This document shows, piece after piece, positions 28,704 to 39,785 of a stretch of DNA of 47,521 nucleotides. The stretch's first letter is position 1; the number at the start of each line of letters is the position of its first letter. The stretch spans positions 1 to 47,521 of the forward strand of contig VGCH01000022.1 of assembly GCA_016870115.1 (NCBI GenBank), given 5' to 3'. The notes beneath the pieces are model-generated. The model searched no databases and had not been told where the DNA came from. It saw only the letters and a program-made list of their open reading frames with translations. Source of the stretch: Alphaproteobacteria bacterium. GTDB lineage: Bacteria; Pseudomonadota; Alphaproteobacteria; Reyranellales; Reyranellaceae. Both the position numbers and the translations under genes were made by a program.

Positions 28704-28733
28704 TTGGCCCCTTGAATCCAGCCCCCATATAGT
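28704..28733 (+). promoter_or_regulatory. rpoD promoter
   Basis: TTGGCC (28704-28709) is followed 17 nt on by ATATAG (28727-28732); TATAGT at 28728-28733 is an alternative -10 with 18-nt spacing. The leader to the ATG at 28838 would be about 100 nt. CTTGAA and CCCCAT, which recall heat-shock boxes, also occur here but only 6 nt apart, too close for a sigma32 promoter. Confidence 0.55.
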
Positions 28734-28837
28734 AGAAGGAGTGTTCGCGGGCCGCCCTCCCGCCACCCCTTCCGAGCAGCCACCCACGGCCGGTGTTCCC
28801 GGCCGCGATTTCGATTTGTCGCACCCAAGGACCAAGA

Positions 28838-30832
<1,995 letters not shown>

Positions 30833-30845
30833 TCGCAAGCCGGCC

Positions 30846-31298
30846 ATGCACCCCCGCCGTCGCGCGACGCTCTCGCTCCTCGCCTGTGCCGCGGTCGCGC
30901 CTTCGACCGCTCGCGCGCAGGGCGCCAGCGACCCGATCGTGCAGCCGGGCGAGCCGACGCCAGCCGCGTTCCTGAAACGCGCTTTCGAGATGCGCGACTT
31001 GGCCTTGCGCAACGGCGACCAGGGCTACGGGGCCGTGGTGGTGAGGGATGGCCGAATCGTGGGACAGGCGCCCAGCCGAACGGTGACCGCGACCGATCCG
31101 ACCGCCCATGCCGAGATCGAGGCGATCCGCGACGCCGCGCGGCGACTGCGCACCCGCGACCTGTCCGGGGCCATTCTCTACAGCTCGTTCCGGCCCTGCT
31201 CGATATGCGAGACCGCGGCACACTGGGCGAACGTCGCCCGGCTGGTCCACGGCGAGGCGGGCACCGACGCCGGCGCGCCACGCACGCCGCGTTACTGA
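30846..31298 (+). CDS. exported nucleoside/cytidine deaminase-like protein
   Basis: A 150-aa zinc deaminase. HAE at 88-90 and PCSIC at 117-121 are the zinc ligands and catalytic glutamate of the CDA/TadA/guanine deaminase superfamily, and [15 protein letters not shown] precedes them as usual. Unusually it starts with a signal peptide, [16 protein letters not shown] ending ARAQ near residue 25, so it should be exported, perhaps by Tat given the arginines. Most relatives are cytoplasmic. It follows rpoD by 13 nt on the same strand, and its 3' end overlaps the convergent amidohydrolase by 7 nt. The substrate is unknown. Confidence 0.85.
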   Translation: MHPRRRATLSLLACAAVAPSTARAQGASDPIVQPGEPTPAAFLKRAFEMRDLALRNGDQGYGAVVVRDGRIVGQAPSRTVTATDPTAHAEIEAIRDAARRLRTRDLSGAILYSSFRPCSICETAAHWANVARLVHGEAGTDAGAPRTPRY

Positions 31299-32407
31299 AC
31301 CCGCGCGCCGTCCAGACCATACAGCTCGGCGACATTGTCCCGCAGGACGCGCTTGCGGAGCTCGGGATCGAGCGCGGACGCTTGCTGGGCGATCACATCC
31401 TGGCTCCAGGGCCAAGTCGAGTCGCTGTGCGGGAAGTCGTTGGCCCACATCAGCTGGTTCGGCCCCATGCGGTCGGCGAACTCGAACGCGGTCCAGTCAT
31501 CCTGGAAGGTGAGCGAGATGTGATCGCGGAAATACTCCGACGGCAGGCGCTGGAGATCCCGGCCCTTCATCCAAAAGCGATGACGCTTGTAGGCGTGGTC
31601 CATGCGATAGGTGAAGTGAGGCACCCAGCCGGCGTCAGCCTCAACACACACGATCCTGAGCTTGGGGTGGCGCTCGAACACGCCGCTGAACACCAGCATG
31701 CCCATGATGTCCTGGCAGCCGCGGATGATCGACAGAAATCCATTGAGCTTTGGGCCCCGTGGCTTGCTCAGTGAATTGTCGCCGCTGCTGGTCAGGATGT
31801 GGAACGACAGCGGCAGGTCGAGCGCGATGGCGGCTTCCCAGAACGGATCGTAGACCGGGTCGTCGTAATCGCTTTCGCCGGGATTGCCCGGCATCATGAC
31901 ACCGCGGAATCCCATCGCCTTGATGCGTTCGAGATCGGCGATGCCTTCCTTCACCGTGCGCATCGCCGTCTGGCCGACGCCGATCAGCCGGTCGGGCGCG
32001 GCGCTGCAATAGCCCTGCATCCACCTGTTGTAGGCGTCGAAGCAGGCCTTCTTGTACGCGAAGTCGGGATGGTTGCAGATCAGCATGCCAACCGTGGGAT
32101 AGATCACCTCGGCCGCCACACCATCGCGATCCTGGTCGGCGATCCGGGCCGTGCCGTCCCAACCGCTGCGGTGCAGATCTTCGAAGCGCGCGCCGCCGGT
32201 GCGGATATCCTTCGGCGCGACGCCGGCTGCGGCGACCAGCCCCATCGGAACTGGAGTCTTCATGCCGTCGACCACATAGGTGTCGCCGGTCCCCTCCCGC
32301 CGCTCGATTCGGGGCGCGCGATCCCGCCACGCCGGCTCGATATGGTCGATGTAGCAGTTGGGCGGTTCTGTGACGTGGCTGTCGGCAGAAATCGGACGCC
32401 AATCCAT
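31292..32407 (-). CDS. amidohydrolase-2 family metal-dependent hydrolase
   Basis: A 371-aa TIM-barrel hydrolase or decarboxylase of the ACMSD-like amidohydrolase-2 family. [11 protein letters not shown] near the N-terminus is the first metal-binding strand (D-x-H variant), [14 protein letters not shown] supplies a later histidine, and [18 protein letters not shown] carries the conserved aspartate near the end. The ATG at 32407 ([12 protein letters not shown]) is chosen; the upstream in-frame residues are Arg-rich and unlikely. No signal peptide. It stands alone on the minus strand; a ring-cleavage or carboxylate substrate is possible, but nothing nearby decides. Confidence 0.9.
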   Translation of the reverse strand: MDWRPISADSHVTEPPNCYIDHIEPAWRDRAPRIERREGTGDTYVVDGMKTPVPMGLVAAAGVAPKDIRTGGARFEDLHRSGWDGTARIADQDRDGVAAEVIYPTVGMLICNHPDFAYKKACFDAYNRWMQGYCSAAPDRLIGVGQTAMRTVKEGIADLERIKAMGFRGVMMPGNPGESDYDDPVYDPFWEAAIALDLPLSFHILTSSGDNSLSKPRGPKLNGFLSIIRGCQDIMGMLVFSGVFERHPKLRIVCVEADAGWVPHFTYRMDHAYKRHRFWMKGRDLQRLPSEYFRDHISLTFQDDWTAFEFADRMGPNQLMWANDFPHSDSTWPWSQDVIAQQASALDPELRKRVLRDNVAELYGLDGARVQ

Positions 32408-32493
32408 CGCGTGCCTCCGGCGTTGCCTCGCGATGCTACGGCGAGCTTGCCGCATCAGGCAATGCCGGCATGGGACGTGCTACACTCCCATTG

Positions 32494-34962
32494 ATGGCAC
32501 GTCTCGCAGAGCAAACAGCGACGTCGGCGGGCGCGGCGCGCCTCCCGACGGTGCCTCTCTTCCTCGTCGCTGGCGCAGCACTTGGTGTCGAGGTGGCTCT
32601 CGCCCGCTACTTCGCGATCGCGAGCTGGTCGGAGTACGGATACTGGGTGATCTCGATCGCCATGGCAGGCTTCGCCGCCAGCGGCGTCGTGCTTTCGCTC
32701 TTCCGCGACGGCTTCCTCGCGCGCGCGGGACTCCTGCTCAGCGCCGCCCCGGCGTCGCTCGCCCTGCTGGCGGCGGCGGGCTTCATCGCGGTGACCCGAA
32801 TCCCCTTCAATCCGCTGGAGCTGCAGAACCCGCAGCTGCTGAGCGGCCAGCTCGCCAGCATCGCGGGCTTCTATGTCGTTCTGTTCCCCTACTTCTTCGC
32901 GACCGGCCTCTATATCGGCCTGTGTTTCCTCGCCCACCAGAAGTCGATCCCTGCGCTCTATGGCGCGGATCTGTTGGGGGCGGGTCTCGGCGCGCTCTAC
33001 GTGCTCGGCGCGATGTATCTCCTGCATCCCTTCGATCTCGTGCTCGCACTGATGCCGGTGTTTGCTCTCGCAACGCTGGCAGCCGCGCGCGACGCGGAAC
33101 GGTCCCGCCTCGTGCACGCCGCGGTCGGGGTCGTCATCGTTGTCGTGGCGTCGGCCGGAGTCTGGCGGCTGCACCGCGCCGACTACACGCCGTACAAGGC
33201 GATCTATCCGCCGTTGCATGTGCCGGAGTCGCGGATCGTGGCGGAGGTGCGCTCGCCCCGCGGCCTCTACACGGTGCTGGAGAATTTCACCGAGCGCCTC
33301 GACACCGACTTCTCGAACAATTTCGCCGCGCTGTCCGCGGTGGCGCCGCCCGGCGCGCTGGGCGTCTACGTGGACGGCAACCGCGTCGCGGCGTTGCCGC
33401 GCGGCGGCGAGGTCGACTATCGCTATCTCGATGCCGCCCTCGACGCGCTACCCTACCGCCTGCGGCAGCGTCCCTGGGTCCTGCTTGTGGGCACGCGCGG
33501 CGGCTTTCGGATCGCCGAGGCGGTCGCGCTGGGCGCGGGCTTCGTCGATGCCATCGAGCCCGATCCGGTGCTGTTCGATCTCGTCTCGGAGCGGCTGCCC
33601 GACGCGGCCGAGGTTCGCCCCGGCGGGCGATCCACGCTGTTGCAGACCTCGCCGCGCGCGCACCTTCGCGCCGCCTACGGCCGCTACGATCTGATCGACA
33701 TCGCCTCCGACTTTCCCGGTCAGGCGGACGTCAACAAGTACGCGCTGACGGTCCAGGGACTGCGCACCGCGCTGCTTGCGCTGTCGGGGGATGGGATCCT
33801 CTCGGTGCCGGCCGGAATCCGCGAGTTCACGGTCTACGCCACCAAGACGGCGGAAACCGTGCGGCGGGCGCTCGCCTCGATCGGCGTCGAACATCCGGAC
33901 CGGCACGTGATCGTCTATCGATCGGCGTGGAACGTGCGCTTCCTGGTGTCGCGGCGCCCCTTCGCGCCGGCCGACGTCGCCGCCGCCCTCGCCTTCGCCG
34001 AGGCGCGGTCGTTCGATGTCCCGTTCCCACCGCCGGCGCACGGCGAACGCCGGGTCTGGAACCAGCTTCCGGTCATGTCGTTTCAGCCCGACATCAAGCC
34101 GACCGACGACGCGGTTCGTGACGATGTGCGCCAGCTCCTCAGCCCCGGCCATGCGGCCTTCCGGCAGCGCCAGTTCTTCGATCTCACGGCGCCAACCGAC
34201 AATCGCCCGTTGCTTCACGCCGCCCTGCGCGCGGCGAGCCTTCCGACGGCGATCCAGCACCTGGGTTCGGTACCGCGCGAGGAGCTGGGACTGTTGATCA
34301 ACATCGCGGTGCTGGGCCAAGCGGTCCTGTTCGCCGTCCTGATTCTCGGCTTGCCTCTGGTGCGCTGGCGGCACGAGCTGCCGCCGCCCGGAGCGGTGCT
34401 GTGCGCGGTGTTCTACTTCGCCGGCCTCGGCCTCGGCTATCTCGCTGTCCAGATGTGGTTGATCGAGAAGGCTTCGGTCCTGCTGGGCGACCGCACGGCG
34501 GGCTTCGCGACGGTACTGGCCGCCATGCTGGTGTGCTCCGGCCTCGGCAGCCTGTGGAGCGCGAGCGCGGGTGAGCGCGCCCGCAGCTATGTTGTGATGG
34601 CGGGCTGCACCATCGCTCTGTGGGCGGCCGCCCTGTTCCTGACCGCAGATCTCGGCATCGCCCATGTTCTGGAATGGCCGGCGCCCGCGCGCGTCGCGGT
34701 CCTGCTGCTGACGCTGGCACCGGTCGCGGTCGCGCTGGGCGTTCCCTTTCCGCTTGGCATGGCCGAGTTCGAAGGCAAGCGAAGCGCCTTCCTGCCCTGG
34801 GCCTGGGCCCTGAACGGCGCCTTCTCGGTGATCGCGACGCCGCTGGCCAACCTGCTCGCCCAGTTCTCAGGCCTGCGCGCGCTGCTGGTCACCGCCCTGG
34901 TGCTCTATGTTATCGTGCTGCTGACGTTCCCGGCGCGTCGGCGCTGGTCACGGGTCAAATAG
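32494..34962 (+). CDS. polytopic membrane protein with spermidine synthase-like SAM domain
   Basis: An 822-aa protein in three parts. Residues about 15-235 hold six or so membrane helices; 250-530 hold a SAM-binding Rossmann domain like spermidine synthases, with WVLLVGTRGGFRIAEAVALG and the acidic end of strand two in VDAIEPDPV (near 325-355); 590-815 hold another set of helices. The position of the synthase catalytic aspartate reads YDLIDIASDFPGQ, not the usual D-S/T-D, so aminopropyl transfer is doubtful. The start at 32494 is uncertain; an in-frame ATG lies at 32470. A TGCTACACT box 8 nt upstream of the start would make the message almost leaderless. An exported methyltransferase-like gene follows after 17 nt. 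Confidence 0.8.
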   Translation: MARLAEQTATSAGAARLPTVPLFLVAGAALGVEVALARYFAIASWSEYGYWVISIAMAGFAASGVVLSLFRDGFLARAGLLLSAAPASLALLAAAGFIAVTRIPFNPLELQNPQLLSGQLASIAGFYVVLFPYFFATGLYIGLCFLAHQKSIPALYGADLLGAGLGALYVLGAMYLLHPFDLVLALMPVFALATLAAARDAERSRLVHAAVGVVIVVVASAGVWRLHRADYTPYKAIYPPLHVPESRIVAEVRSPRGLYTVLENFTERLDTDFSNNFAALSAVAPPGALGVYVDGNRVAALPRGGEVDYRYLDAALDALPYRLRQRPWVLLVGTRGGFRIAEAVALGAGFVDAIEPDPVLFDLVSERLPDAAEVRPGGRSTLLQTSPRAHLRAAYGRYDLIDIASDFPGQADVNKYALTVQGLRTALLALSGDGILSVPAGIREFTVYATKTAETVRRALASIGVEHPDRHVIVYRSAWNVRFLVSRRPFAPADVAAALAFAEARSFDVPFPPPAHGERRVWNQLPVMSFQPDIKPTDDAVRDDVRQLLSPGHAAFRQRQFFDLTAPTDNRPLLHAALRAASLPTAIQHLGSVPREELGLLINIAVLGQAVLFAVLILGLPLVRWRHELPPPGAVLCAVFYFAGLGLGYLAVQMWLIEKASVLLGDRTAGFATVLAAMLVCSGLGSLWSASAGERARSYVVMAGCTIALWAAALFLTADLGIAHVLEWPAPARVAVLLLTLAPVAVALGVPFPLGMAEFEGKRSAFLPWAWALNGAFSVIATPLANLLAQFSGLRALLVTALVLYVIVLLTFPARRRWSRVK

Positions 34963-34979
34963 CCAACGGGGGAAAACGC

Positions 34980-36005
34980 GTGTTGTCTCGCTTCTGGTTG
35001 CTGGGTCTCGCCCTGTTCGTGTTCTCCGGCCCTGCCTCGGCGCATCCGCTGACCGACCGGCCCGCGGAGGTGCCAACCTGGGGCGCCGCCTGGACGTTCG
35101 AGCGCTACCGCGACGCCATGCGGGCGAGCAATCGCAAGGTCAACATCGACGCCGCCGGCTTCGCCGCCATCCAGCAGCGCCGCGGCATGGTGCAGACCGC
35201 ACTGGAACGCTACCTGGTGTGGCGGTTCGGCAAGGCGGACCCGGCCGTGCTGCGCGCGTTCCAGGAGATGCCGCGGGAGTATTTCCACTACCATTACCAG
35301 AACGATGCCTCCTTCGCGGCGGCGGCGTACGAGGCCACTGCGCGGCCCTGGGCCATCGGCTACGGCTCGGCGCTGTCCGACTATCTTGGCCAGTCCTACA
35401 TGACCCAGCTCGCCCAGGTGACGCCTGACAGCACGGTGCTCGAAATCGGAACGGGCAGCGGCTACCAGATCGGCTACCTCGCGCGGCTCGCCAAGCGCGC
35501 CTACTCCATCGAGATCATCGAGCCGCTGGGCAAGGCCACCGCCGGAATGTTTGAGCCCATCGGCTTCACCAACGTTGCCACGCGGGTCAGCGACGGTTTT
35601 TACGGCTGGCCGGAGGTCGAGGGCGGCTTCGACGTGATCATGGTGACCTGCGTTGCGCAGTACGTGCCGCCCGCCCTGTTCGAGCAGCTGAAGCCCGGCG
35701 GACGGCTCATCATCCCGATCGGCCAGCCCTTCCGGCAGGGCCAGATTCTCTACGTCTACACCAAGGAAGCCGACGGCCGGATCACCTCGCGCCGAGATGT
35801 CGGTGTCTACTTCATCCCGATGACCGGCCGCATGTTCACGCCGCCGGCCGTGCGTCCCGCGGCGCCGGCACCAGCACCCGCCCCTGCCCCGGCGGCCGCG
35901 CCACCGCCCGTCGCGGCACCCGCGCCGGCGGCGCCGAGCGAGCCGACGCCGGCCACGCTGCGACTGCCGCCCGCCCGGCCCGGTGCCACAATGGAACCCC
36001 GCTGA
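34980..36005 (+). CDS. exported protein-L-isoaspartate O-methyltransferase-like protein
   Basis: A 341-aa protein. The GTG at 34980 has GGGGGA upstream and opens a signal peptide (LSRFWLLGLALFVFSGPASA). The PCMT-like domain (about 60-285) shows LGQSYMTQLAQVTPDSTVLE and EIGTGSGYQIG at 155-165, the SAM-binding loop, then a conserved GGRLIIPIG. The tail from about 289 is almost only Pro and Ala, like a periplasmic spacer. Isoaspartyl repair normally needs cytoplasmic SAM, so export is puzzling; the first helix could instead be a membrane anchor. It lies 17 nt after the membrane SAM-domain gene. Confidence 0.82.
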   Translation: MLSRFWLLGLALFVFSGPASAHPLTDRPAEVPTWGAAWTFERYRDAMRASNRKVNIDAAGFAAIQQRRGMVQTALERYLVWRFGKADPAVLRAFQEMPREYFHYHYQNDASFAAAAYEATARPWAIGYGSALSDYLGQSYMTQLAQVTPDSTVLEIGTGSGYQIGYLARLAKRAYSIEIIEPLGKATAGMFEPIGFTNVATRVSDGFYGWPEVEGGFDVIMVTCVAQYVPPALFEQLKPGGRLIIPIGQPFRQGQILYVYTKEADGRITSRRDVGVYFIPMTGRMFTPPAVRPAAPAPAPAPAPAAAPPPVAAPAPAAPSEPTPATLRLPPARPGATMEPR

Positions 36006-36006
36006 T

Positions 36007-36864
36007 ATGCGAATCCTGATCTTCGACGGCGCGCCGCAGGCCGCGCAGGACAGGATCGTCGCCCATGGCGGGGCGCGGAATGGAAAACTCTTCACCGACG
36101 CCCTGGCCCGCCACACGGCCGAACTCGAGGCCGTGACGGTGAACGTCGCCGACGGGGAGCGCCTGCCGCAGGGGTTGAGCGTCGGTGACTTCGATGGCGT
36201 GACGGTCAGCGGCTCGCCGCTCAACATCTACGACCGCACCCCCGCCGTGACCCGCCAGCTGGACCTCGCTCGCGAGATTTTCGACGCCGGCGTCCCCGTC
36301 TGGGGAAGCTGCTGGGGGCTCCAGCTCATGAGCACGGTTCTGGGGGGCCATGTCCGGCTGAACCCACGCGGTCGTGAGCTCGGTTTCGCCCGCAATATCG
36401 CGCGCACCGACGCCGGTCGCGGCCATTGGCTGCTGGACGGCAAGGCGCTCGCGTTCGATGCGCTCTGCTCGCACATCGACGAGGTGGATCGCATTCCTGA
36501 CGGCGCCCGCGTGCTCGCGAGCAACGGGCGAAGCGAAGTGCAGGCCCTTGAGTTCGAACGCGACGGCGGGTCGTTCGTGGGTGTGCAGTACCACCCCGAG
36601 CACGGCTTCGCCCATACCGCCGCCATCATCGACGCGCGGCGGGATGTGCTGGTCCGCGAGGGTGCGGCCCGCGCCGAGGCCGATCTCGATCCGGTTCTCG
36701 CCGACATGCGCGCGCTCGACGCGGACCCCGGCCGGACCGACGCGGCCTGGCGGCTGGGTCTCGACGAGCAGGTACTCGACCCCGCGCTGCGCACCGCCGA
36801 GTTCGGCAACTGGCTGCGCCGCCACGTGGCCCCGCGGCGTAGCCGGCGGAGCGCCGCAACCTAG
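36007..36864 (+). CDS. class I glutamine amidotransferase (GMP synthase-like)
   Basis: A 285-aa protein with a type 1 GATase fold. The nucleophile is Cys102 in WGSCWGLQL, and the His/Glu pair is His196 and Glu198 in QYHPEHGFAH. The family without a synthetase partner includes gamma-glutamyl hydrolases and GMP synthase-like domains; the ammonia acceptor is unknown. The ATG at 36007 (MRILIFDGAPQ) is the fitting start, right after the stop of the methyltransferase-like gene (36005), so the two are probably co-transcribed. The C-terminal 60 residues, rich in Arg and Asp, follow the core domain. Confidence 0.88.
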   Translation: MRILIFDGAPQAAQDRIVAHGGARNGKLFTDALARHTAELEAVTVNVADGERLPQGLSVGDFDGVTVSGSPLNIYDRTPAVTRQLDLAREIFDAGVPVWGSCWGLQLMSTVLGGHVRLNPRGRELGFARNIARTDAGRGHWLLDGKALAFDALCSHIDEVDRIPDGARVLASNGRSEVQALEFERDGGSFVGVQYHPEHGFAHTAAIIDARRDVLVREGAARAEADLDPVLADMRALDADPGRTDAAWRLGLDEQVLDPALRTAEFGNWLRRHVAPRRSRRSAAT

Positions 36865-36872
36865 AGCGTTGC

Positions 36873-36891
36873 GCGGACCCGCTGGGTCCGC
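36873..36891. terminator. 8-bp hairpin between the amidotransferase and the unknown gene
   Basis: GCGGACCC (36873-36880) and GGGTCCGC (36884-36891) pair perfectly around GCT, 9 nt after the amidotransferase stop. No T-run follows. The CGGACCC/GGGTCCG core is shared with the hairpin at 7324-7342. Confidence 0.45.
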
Positions 36892-36904
36892 TACCACGCG
36901 CGCC

Positions 36905-37963
36905 ATGCAATGGCTGCGCCGACTTCTGACCCCCCAAGGCCCATCCCGCCCGGGACGCCGGCTCCCCGTCTTGATCTGGGGCGACGCGTTCCCCGATGGC
37001 GGCCGCCCGCAGGTCCGGCGCGCATTGGCCGGCGCCGATGCGCACGAATGCATGTATTCCTGGGTCTATCTCACCGAATTGCTTGCGGTTCGCGAGATGC
37101 TGGGGCAGGGCCCGCAGACCGGCTCGCCGCATGAGCGTTTCGAGAAGCTGCGGGCACACTCGCCGGATCCCAACAACCAGATGTCGCGCGAGCTTCCCGA
37201 CGTGTTTGTTCCCGCGGCCCGGCTGATGGACGAAAGCTGGGAGTTCGTCGAGCTGGGTTCGACGTTTTTCGCGTCGATCGAAAAGATCGTGCTGGCGGCG
37301 CGGCTGCTCGACAAGCCCCTCGACAGCGGCAAGCTGCTGTTCTCGGGCATCGAGTATTCGCCCTACATGCACCAGGCGGCGCGCTCGCTCCACCCGGGGC
37401 ACGACATCCGGCTCGTAAAGGAGCCGCACCAATGGTCCCGCTCGCGCGAGCGCGTGTTCCACGTCTCGCGCTTCGTCGGCAGTTACGCCTTCCGCTCGAC
37501 TGAAGCGTTCGCCGCCGAAGTCGCCCGCGCCGACGCGTTCCACATCATCGATGCGTTCTCGATCGACAGTGAGTTCCAGAGCTGGGACCTCGGCCTACCC
37601 ATCACCTTCTTCGACGTCGAAAAGCTGGTGAGCGCGCTGCCGGACCACGACATCTATCTGGGCAGCGCCACGGCCGAGTATCACTGGACGCTCCAGCGCA
37701 AAGCCATGGTTCTGCGGCTGTTCGGCATCAAGCGCGGCCTCGGAACCCACGACGAGCCCCTCTACCAGCCTGGTGTCGGCGCCCGGATCGACGCTTCGCT
37801 GTCCGACGCGCAGTGGCGAGCCTTCGCGACGCAGAAGCGGCACTTTCCGATCTGGGGAGGACCGTCGGTGACGACCCAGTTGCCCCGCCGCCTCGGGATC
37901 GACCTGCATTTCAGCGACGAGGAACTGGCCGAGGCAGTCGCCCGCGCGCGCTGGCTGGAGTAG
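36905..37963 (+). CDS. protein of unknown function, possibly methyltransferase-like
   Basis: I do not recognise this 352-aa protein. The ATG at 36905 (MQWLRRLLTPQG) begins a coherent sequence. DESWEFVELGSTFFASIEKI near 113-132 and LLFSGIEYSPYMHQAARSLH near 144-163 recall the first two strands of a SAM-type Rossmann fold, with the acidic end of strand two (GIEYSP), but the glycine loop is poor. Later segments IIDAFSIDSEFQSWDLGLPI and HYHW-like aromatic stretches are distinctive. No signal peptide or membrane helix. It is separated from the amidotransferase gene by a hairpin. Function open. Confidence 0.8.
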   Translation: MQWLRRLLTPQGPSRPGRRLPVLIWGDAFPDGGRPQVRRALAGADAHECMYSWVYLTELLAVREMLGQGPQTGSPHERFEKLRAHSPDPNNQMSRELPDVFVPAARLMDESWEFVELGSTFFASIEKIVLAARLLDKPLDSGKLLFSGIEYSPYMHQAARSLHPGHDIRLVKEPHQWSRSRERVFHVSRFVGSYAFRSTEAFAAEVARADAFHIIDAFSIDSEFQSWDLGLPITFFDVEKLVSALPDHDIYLGSATAEYHWTLQRKAMVLRLFGIKRGLGTHDEPLYQPGVGARIDASLSDAQWRAFATQKRHFPIWGGPSVTTQLPRRLGIDLHFSDEELAEAVARARWLE

Positions 37964-38026
37964 CGTGGAGCAGGGTCCGGTTGAACCGCCCGACCCGCTA
38001 TGGCATATCCGCGCCGCGTCCGGCGG

Positions 38027-38079
<53 letters not shown>

Positions 38080-38101
<22 letters not shown>

Positions 38102-38850
38102 GCCCGGCCGACGAGCGCGAACGCCGCCGTCGTCGCGATCAGCGCCAGTACAATGCAGGGCCCGGTCGGCCAATCGCCCCAGACTGAGGCTGAAACGCCC
38201 GCGAGATAGCCCGCGATGCCGCTCGTGATCGCCATGGGCGCGGCGCGACGTTCGGTGAAGGCGCTGGCGGCGAGGGCAGGCGCGATCAGGGTCGCGAACA
38301 CCACATAGACGCCGATCACCTGCACCGACGCCGTCACCGCGAGAGCGAACGCCACATAGAAGCCGATCCCGCCACGTGCAAGCCAGCCCCGCGCCAAGGC
38401 GAACGCGACGAGCAGAGCCGCCGCGACCAGCGGCACGAGATCGGCCGGACCAGCGAAGAGAATCTGTCCGACCAGAAGATCACGCAGATGACCCGCCCCA
38501 TGAGCGTCCGTCGCGATCAGCAACAATGCCAAACTGGCGGTACCGACAAAGAGCGTTCCAATCAGTGCCTCCTGCAAGCGCGGCACCCGCCGATCAGTCC
38601 AAGCCAGTGCGAGTGCGGCGGCGAGGGCGAACGAAACGGCGCAGAGCTGCGTCGCCCCACGCACCGAGTCGACACCGGCCATATGCCCCACCAGCGCACC
38701 GAACCCCGCGACCTGCGCGATCGCGAGGTCGACGAAAACGATGCCGCGCGCGAGCACCACGCGGCCGAGCGGAACGTGCGAGGCGAGTGCCGCCACGCCG
38801 GCCAGCAGCGGCCAGAGCAGGAATGCCGCGAGATCCGCGCCCGCGCTCAA
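38080..38850 (-). CDS. zinc/manganese-type ABC transporter permease (ZnuB-like)
   Basis: A 256-aa membrane subunit of the ABC-3 family, which moves metal ions into the cytoplasm. About eight hydrophobic helices; ARGIVFVDLAIAQVAGFGAL (about 34-53) and VIGVYVVFATLIAPALAA (about 178-195) are family signatures. It overlaps the binding-protein gene by 4 nt (38847-38850). The last seven residues and the stop codon are read from the complement of the tRNA-Thr 3' end, so the tail is probably not conserved. No ATPase gene lies nearby in the window. Confidence 0.88.
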
Positions 38851-39785
38851 CGCGTCGGCCGCAACGATTCCAGAAGCCGGTCGATCGTGTCGTCGAACAG
38901 CCCGAACAGGTCCGCCGCCTTACCGCTCCCGCGGACCGTGTATGGCAACAAGATCAACGGAAGGGAGGTCCGTTCGGCGACGAATCGCGCGGCGCGATCG
39001 TTCTCGAAAGCGGCGTGAACCACCCCTTCGACCCCCAGCCTCGGAAGCGACGTCACGAGAGCAGCGAGCTGCCCCGCCCCCGGCGGGACGCCCGGCAGCG
39101 GTTCGAGTGTTGCGACCTCGGACATGCCCAGCCAGCGCCAGAGATAGCTGAAGTTCTTGTGGTGGGAGGCCACACGCGCGCCGATCAGCGGTGCGCTGCG
39201 ACGTTCCCAGTTGGCAAGCGCGATGTCCCACCTCGCCTCGAATCGCGCGAGACCGGCGCGGTAAGCCTCGGAACGCTCCGGGTCGACAGCCATCATCCGT
39301 TGCGCGACCAGCCCCGCCGCGACCCGTATCACCCGCGGGTCGAGGTGGAGATGCGGGTTGCCCGCGGCATGGACATCGCCCATCGCCCTGTCGAGCCGCG
39401 CCGGTTTGTCGACCAGCTCGAAGTAGTCGGCCACATCGATATGCCCAGATTGGCCCGGCTGGACAGCCGCATTGTTGGCCTGCCGCAGCAACACCGGCAT
39501 CCAGCCGACTTCGAGCTCGGCGCCGGTGCACACGACGAGTTGCGCGGTCCGCAGTCGCGCGACCAGTGCCGGCCGTGCCTCGATATGGTGGGGATCCTGG
39601 CGCGCATGTGTGGCGGAGAACGCGACCACGCCCCCGCCCCCCACCTCGCGCACCAACGCCGCCCACTCGGGCTCGCACGCAAACACTTGCCGCGGCGCCC
39701 GGGCGGCGACGGACGCTGGCCAGAGCGCGGCGACGAGCGCCGCCGCGATCCAGGGCCACCTGCGCTCAGTACTTGTGCGCGCCAT
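38847..39785 (-). CDS. metal ABC transporter substrate-binding protein (ZnuA-like)
   Basis: A 312-aa periplasmic receptor of the cluster 9 family. Signal peptide at about 1-29 (PWIAAALVAALWPASVA). Metal ligands of the usual kind: HH at 66-67 in DPHHIEARP, H145 and H147 in GNPHLHLDP, HH at 207-208 in ASHHKNFSYL. No long His-rich loop is present. The start overlaps the end of the barrel gene by 20 nt and its end overlaps the permease gene, so the three read as one operon. Zinc is the likely ion, by analogy; manganese is possible. Confidence 0.88.
   Translation of the reverse strand: MARTSTERRWPWIAAALVAALWPASVAARAPRQVFACEPEWAALVREVGGGGVVAFSATHARQDPHHIEARPALVARLRTAQLVVCTGAELEVGWMPVLLRQANNAAVQPGQSGHIDVADYFELVDKPARLDRAMGDVHAAGNPHLHLDPRVIRVAAGLVAQRMMAVDPERSEAYRAGLARFEARWDIALANWERRSAPLIGARVASHHKNFSYLWRWLGMSEVATLEPLPGVPPGAGQLAALVTSLPRLGVEGVVHAAFENDRAARFVAERTSLPLILLPYTVRGSGKAADLFGLFDDTIDRLLESLRPTR

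Noticed and set aside
28711-28732. Heat-shock (sigma32) promoter for rpoD, from CTTGAA and CCCCAT
   Set aside because: The two boxes are only 6 nt apart; sigma32 promoters need about 13-17 nt. A sigma70-type reading with 17-nt spacing fits better.
32358-34121. Plus-strand frame of 587 codons overlapping the membrane SAM-domain gene
   Set aside because: Another frame of the same strand encodes membrane helices and a Rossmann fold; this one is Arg/Ala-rich without motifs.
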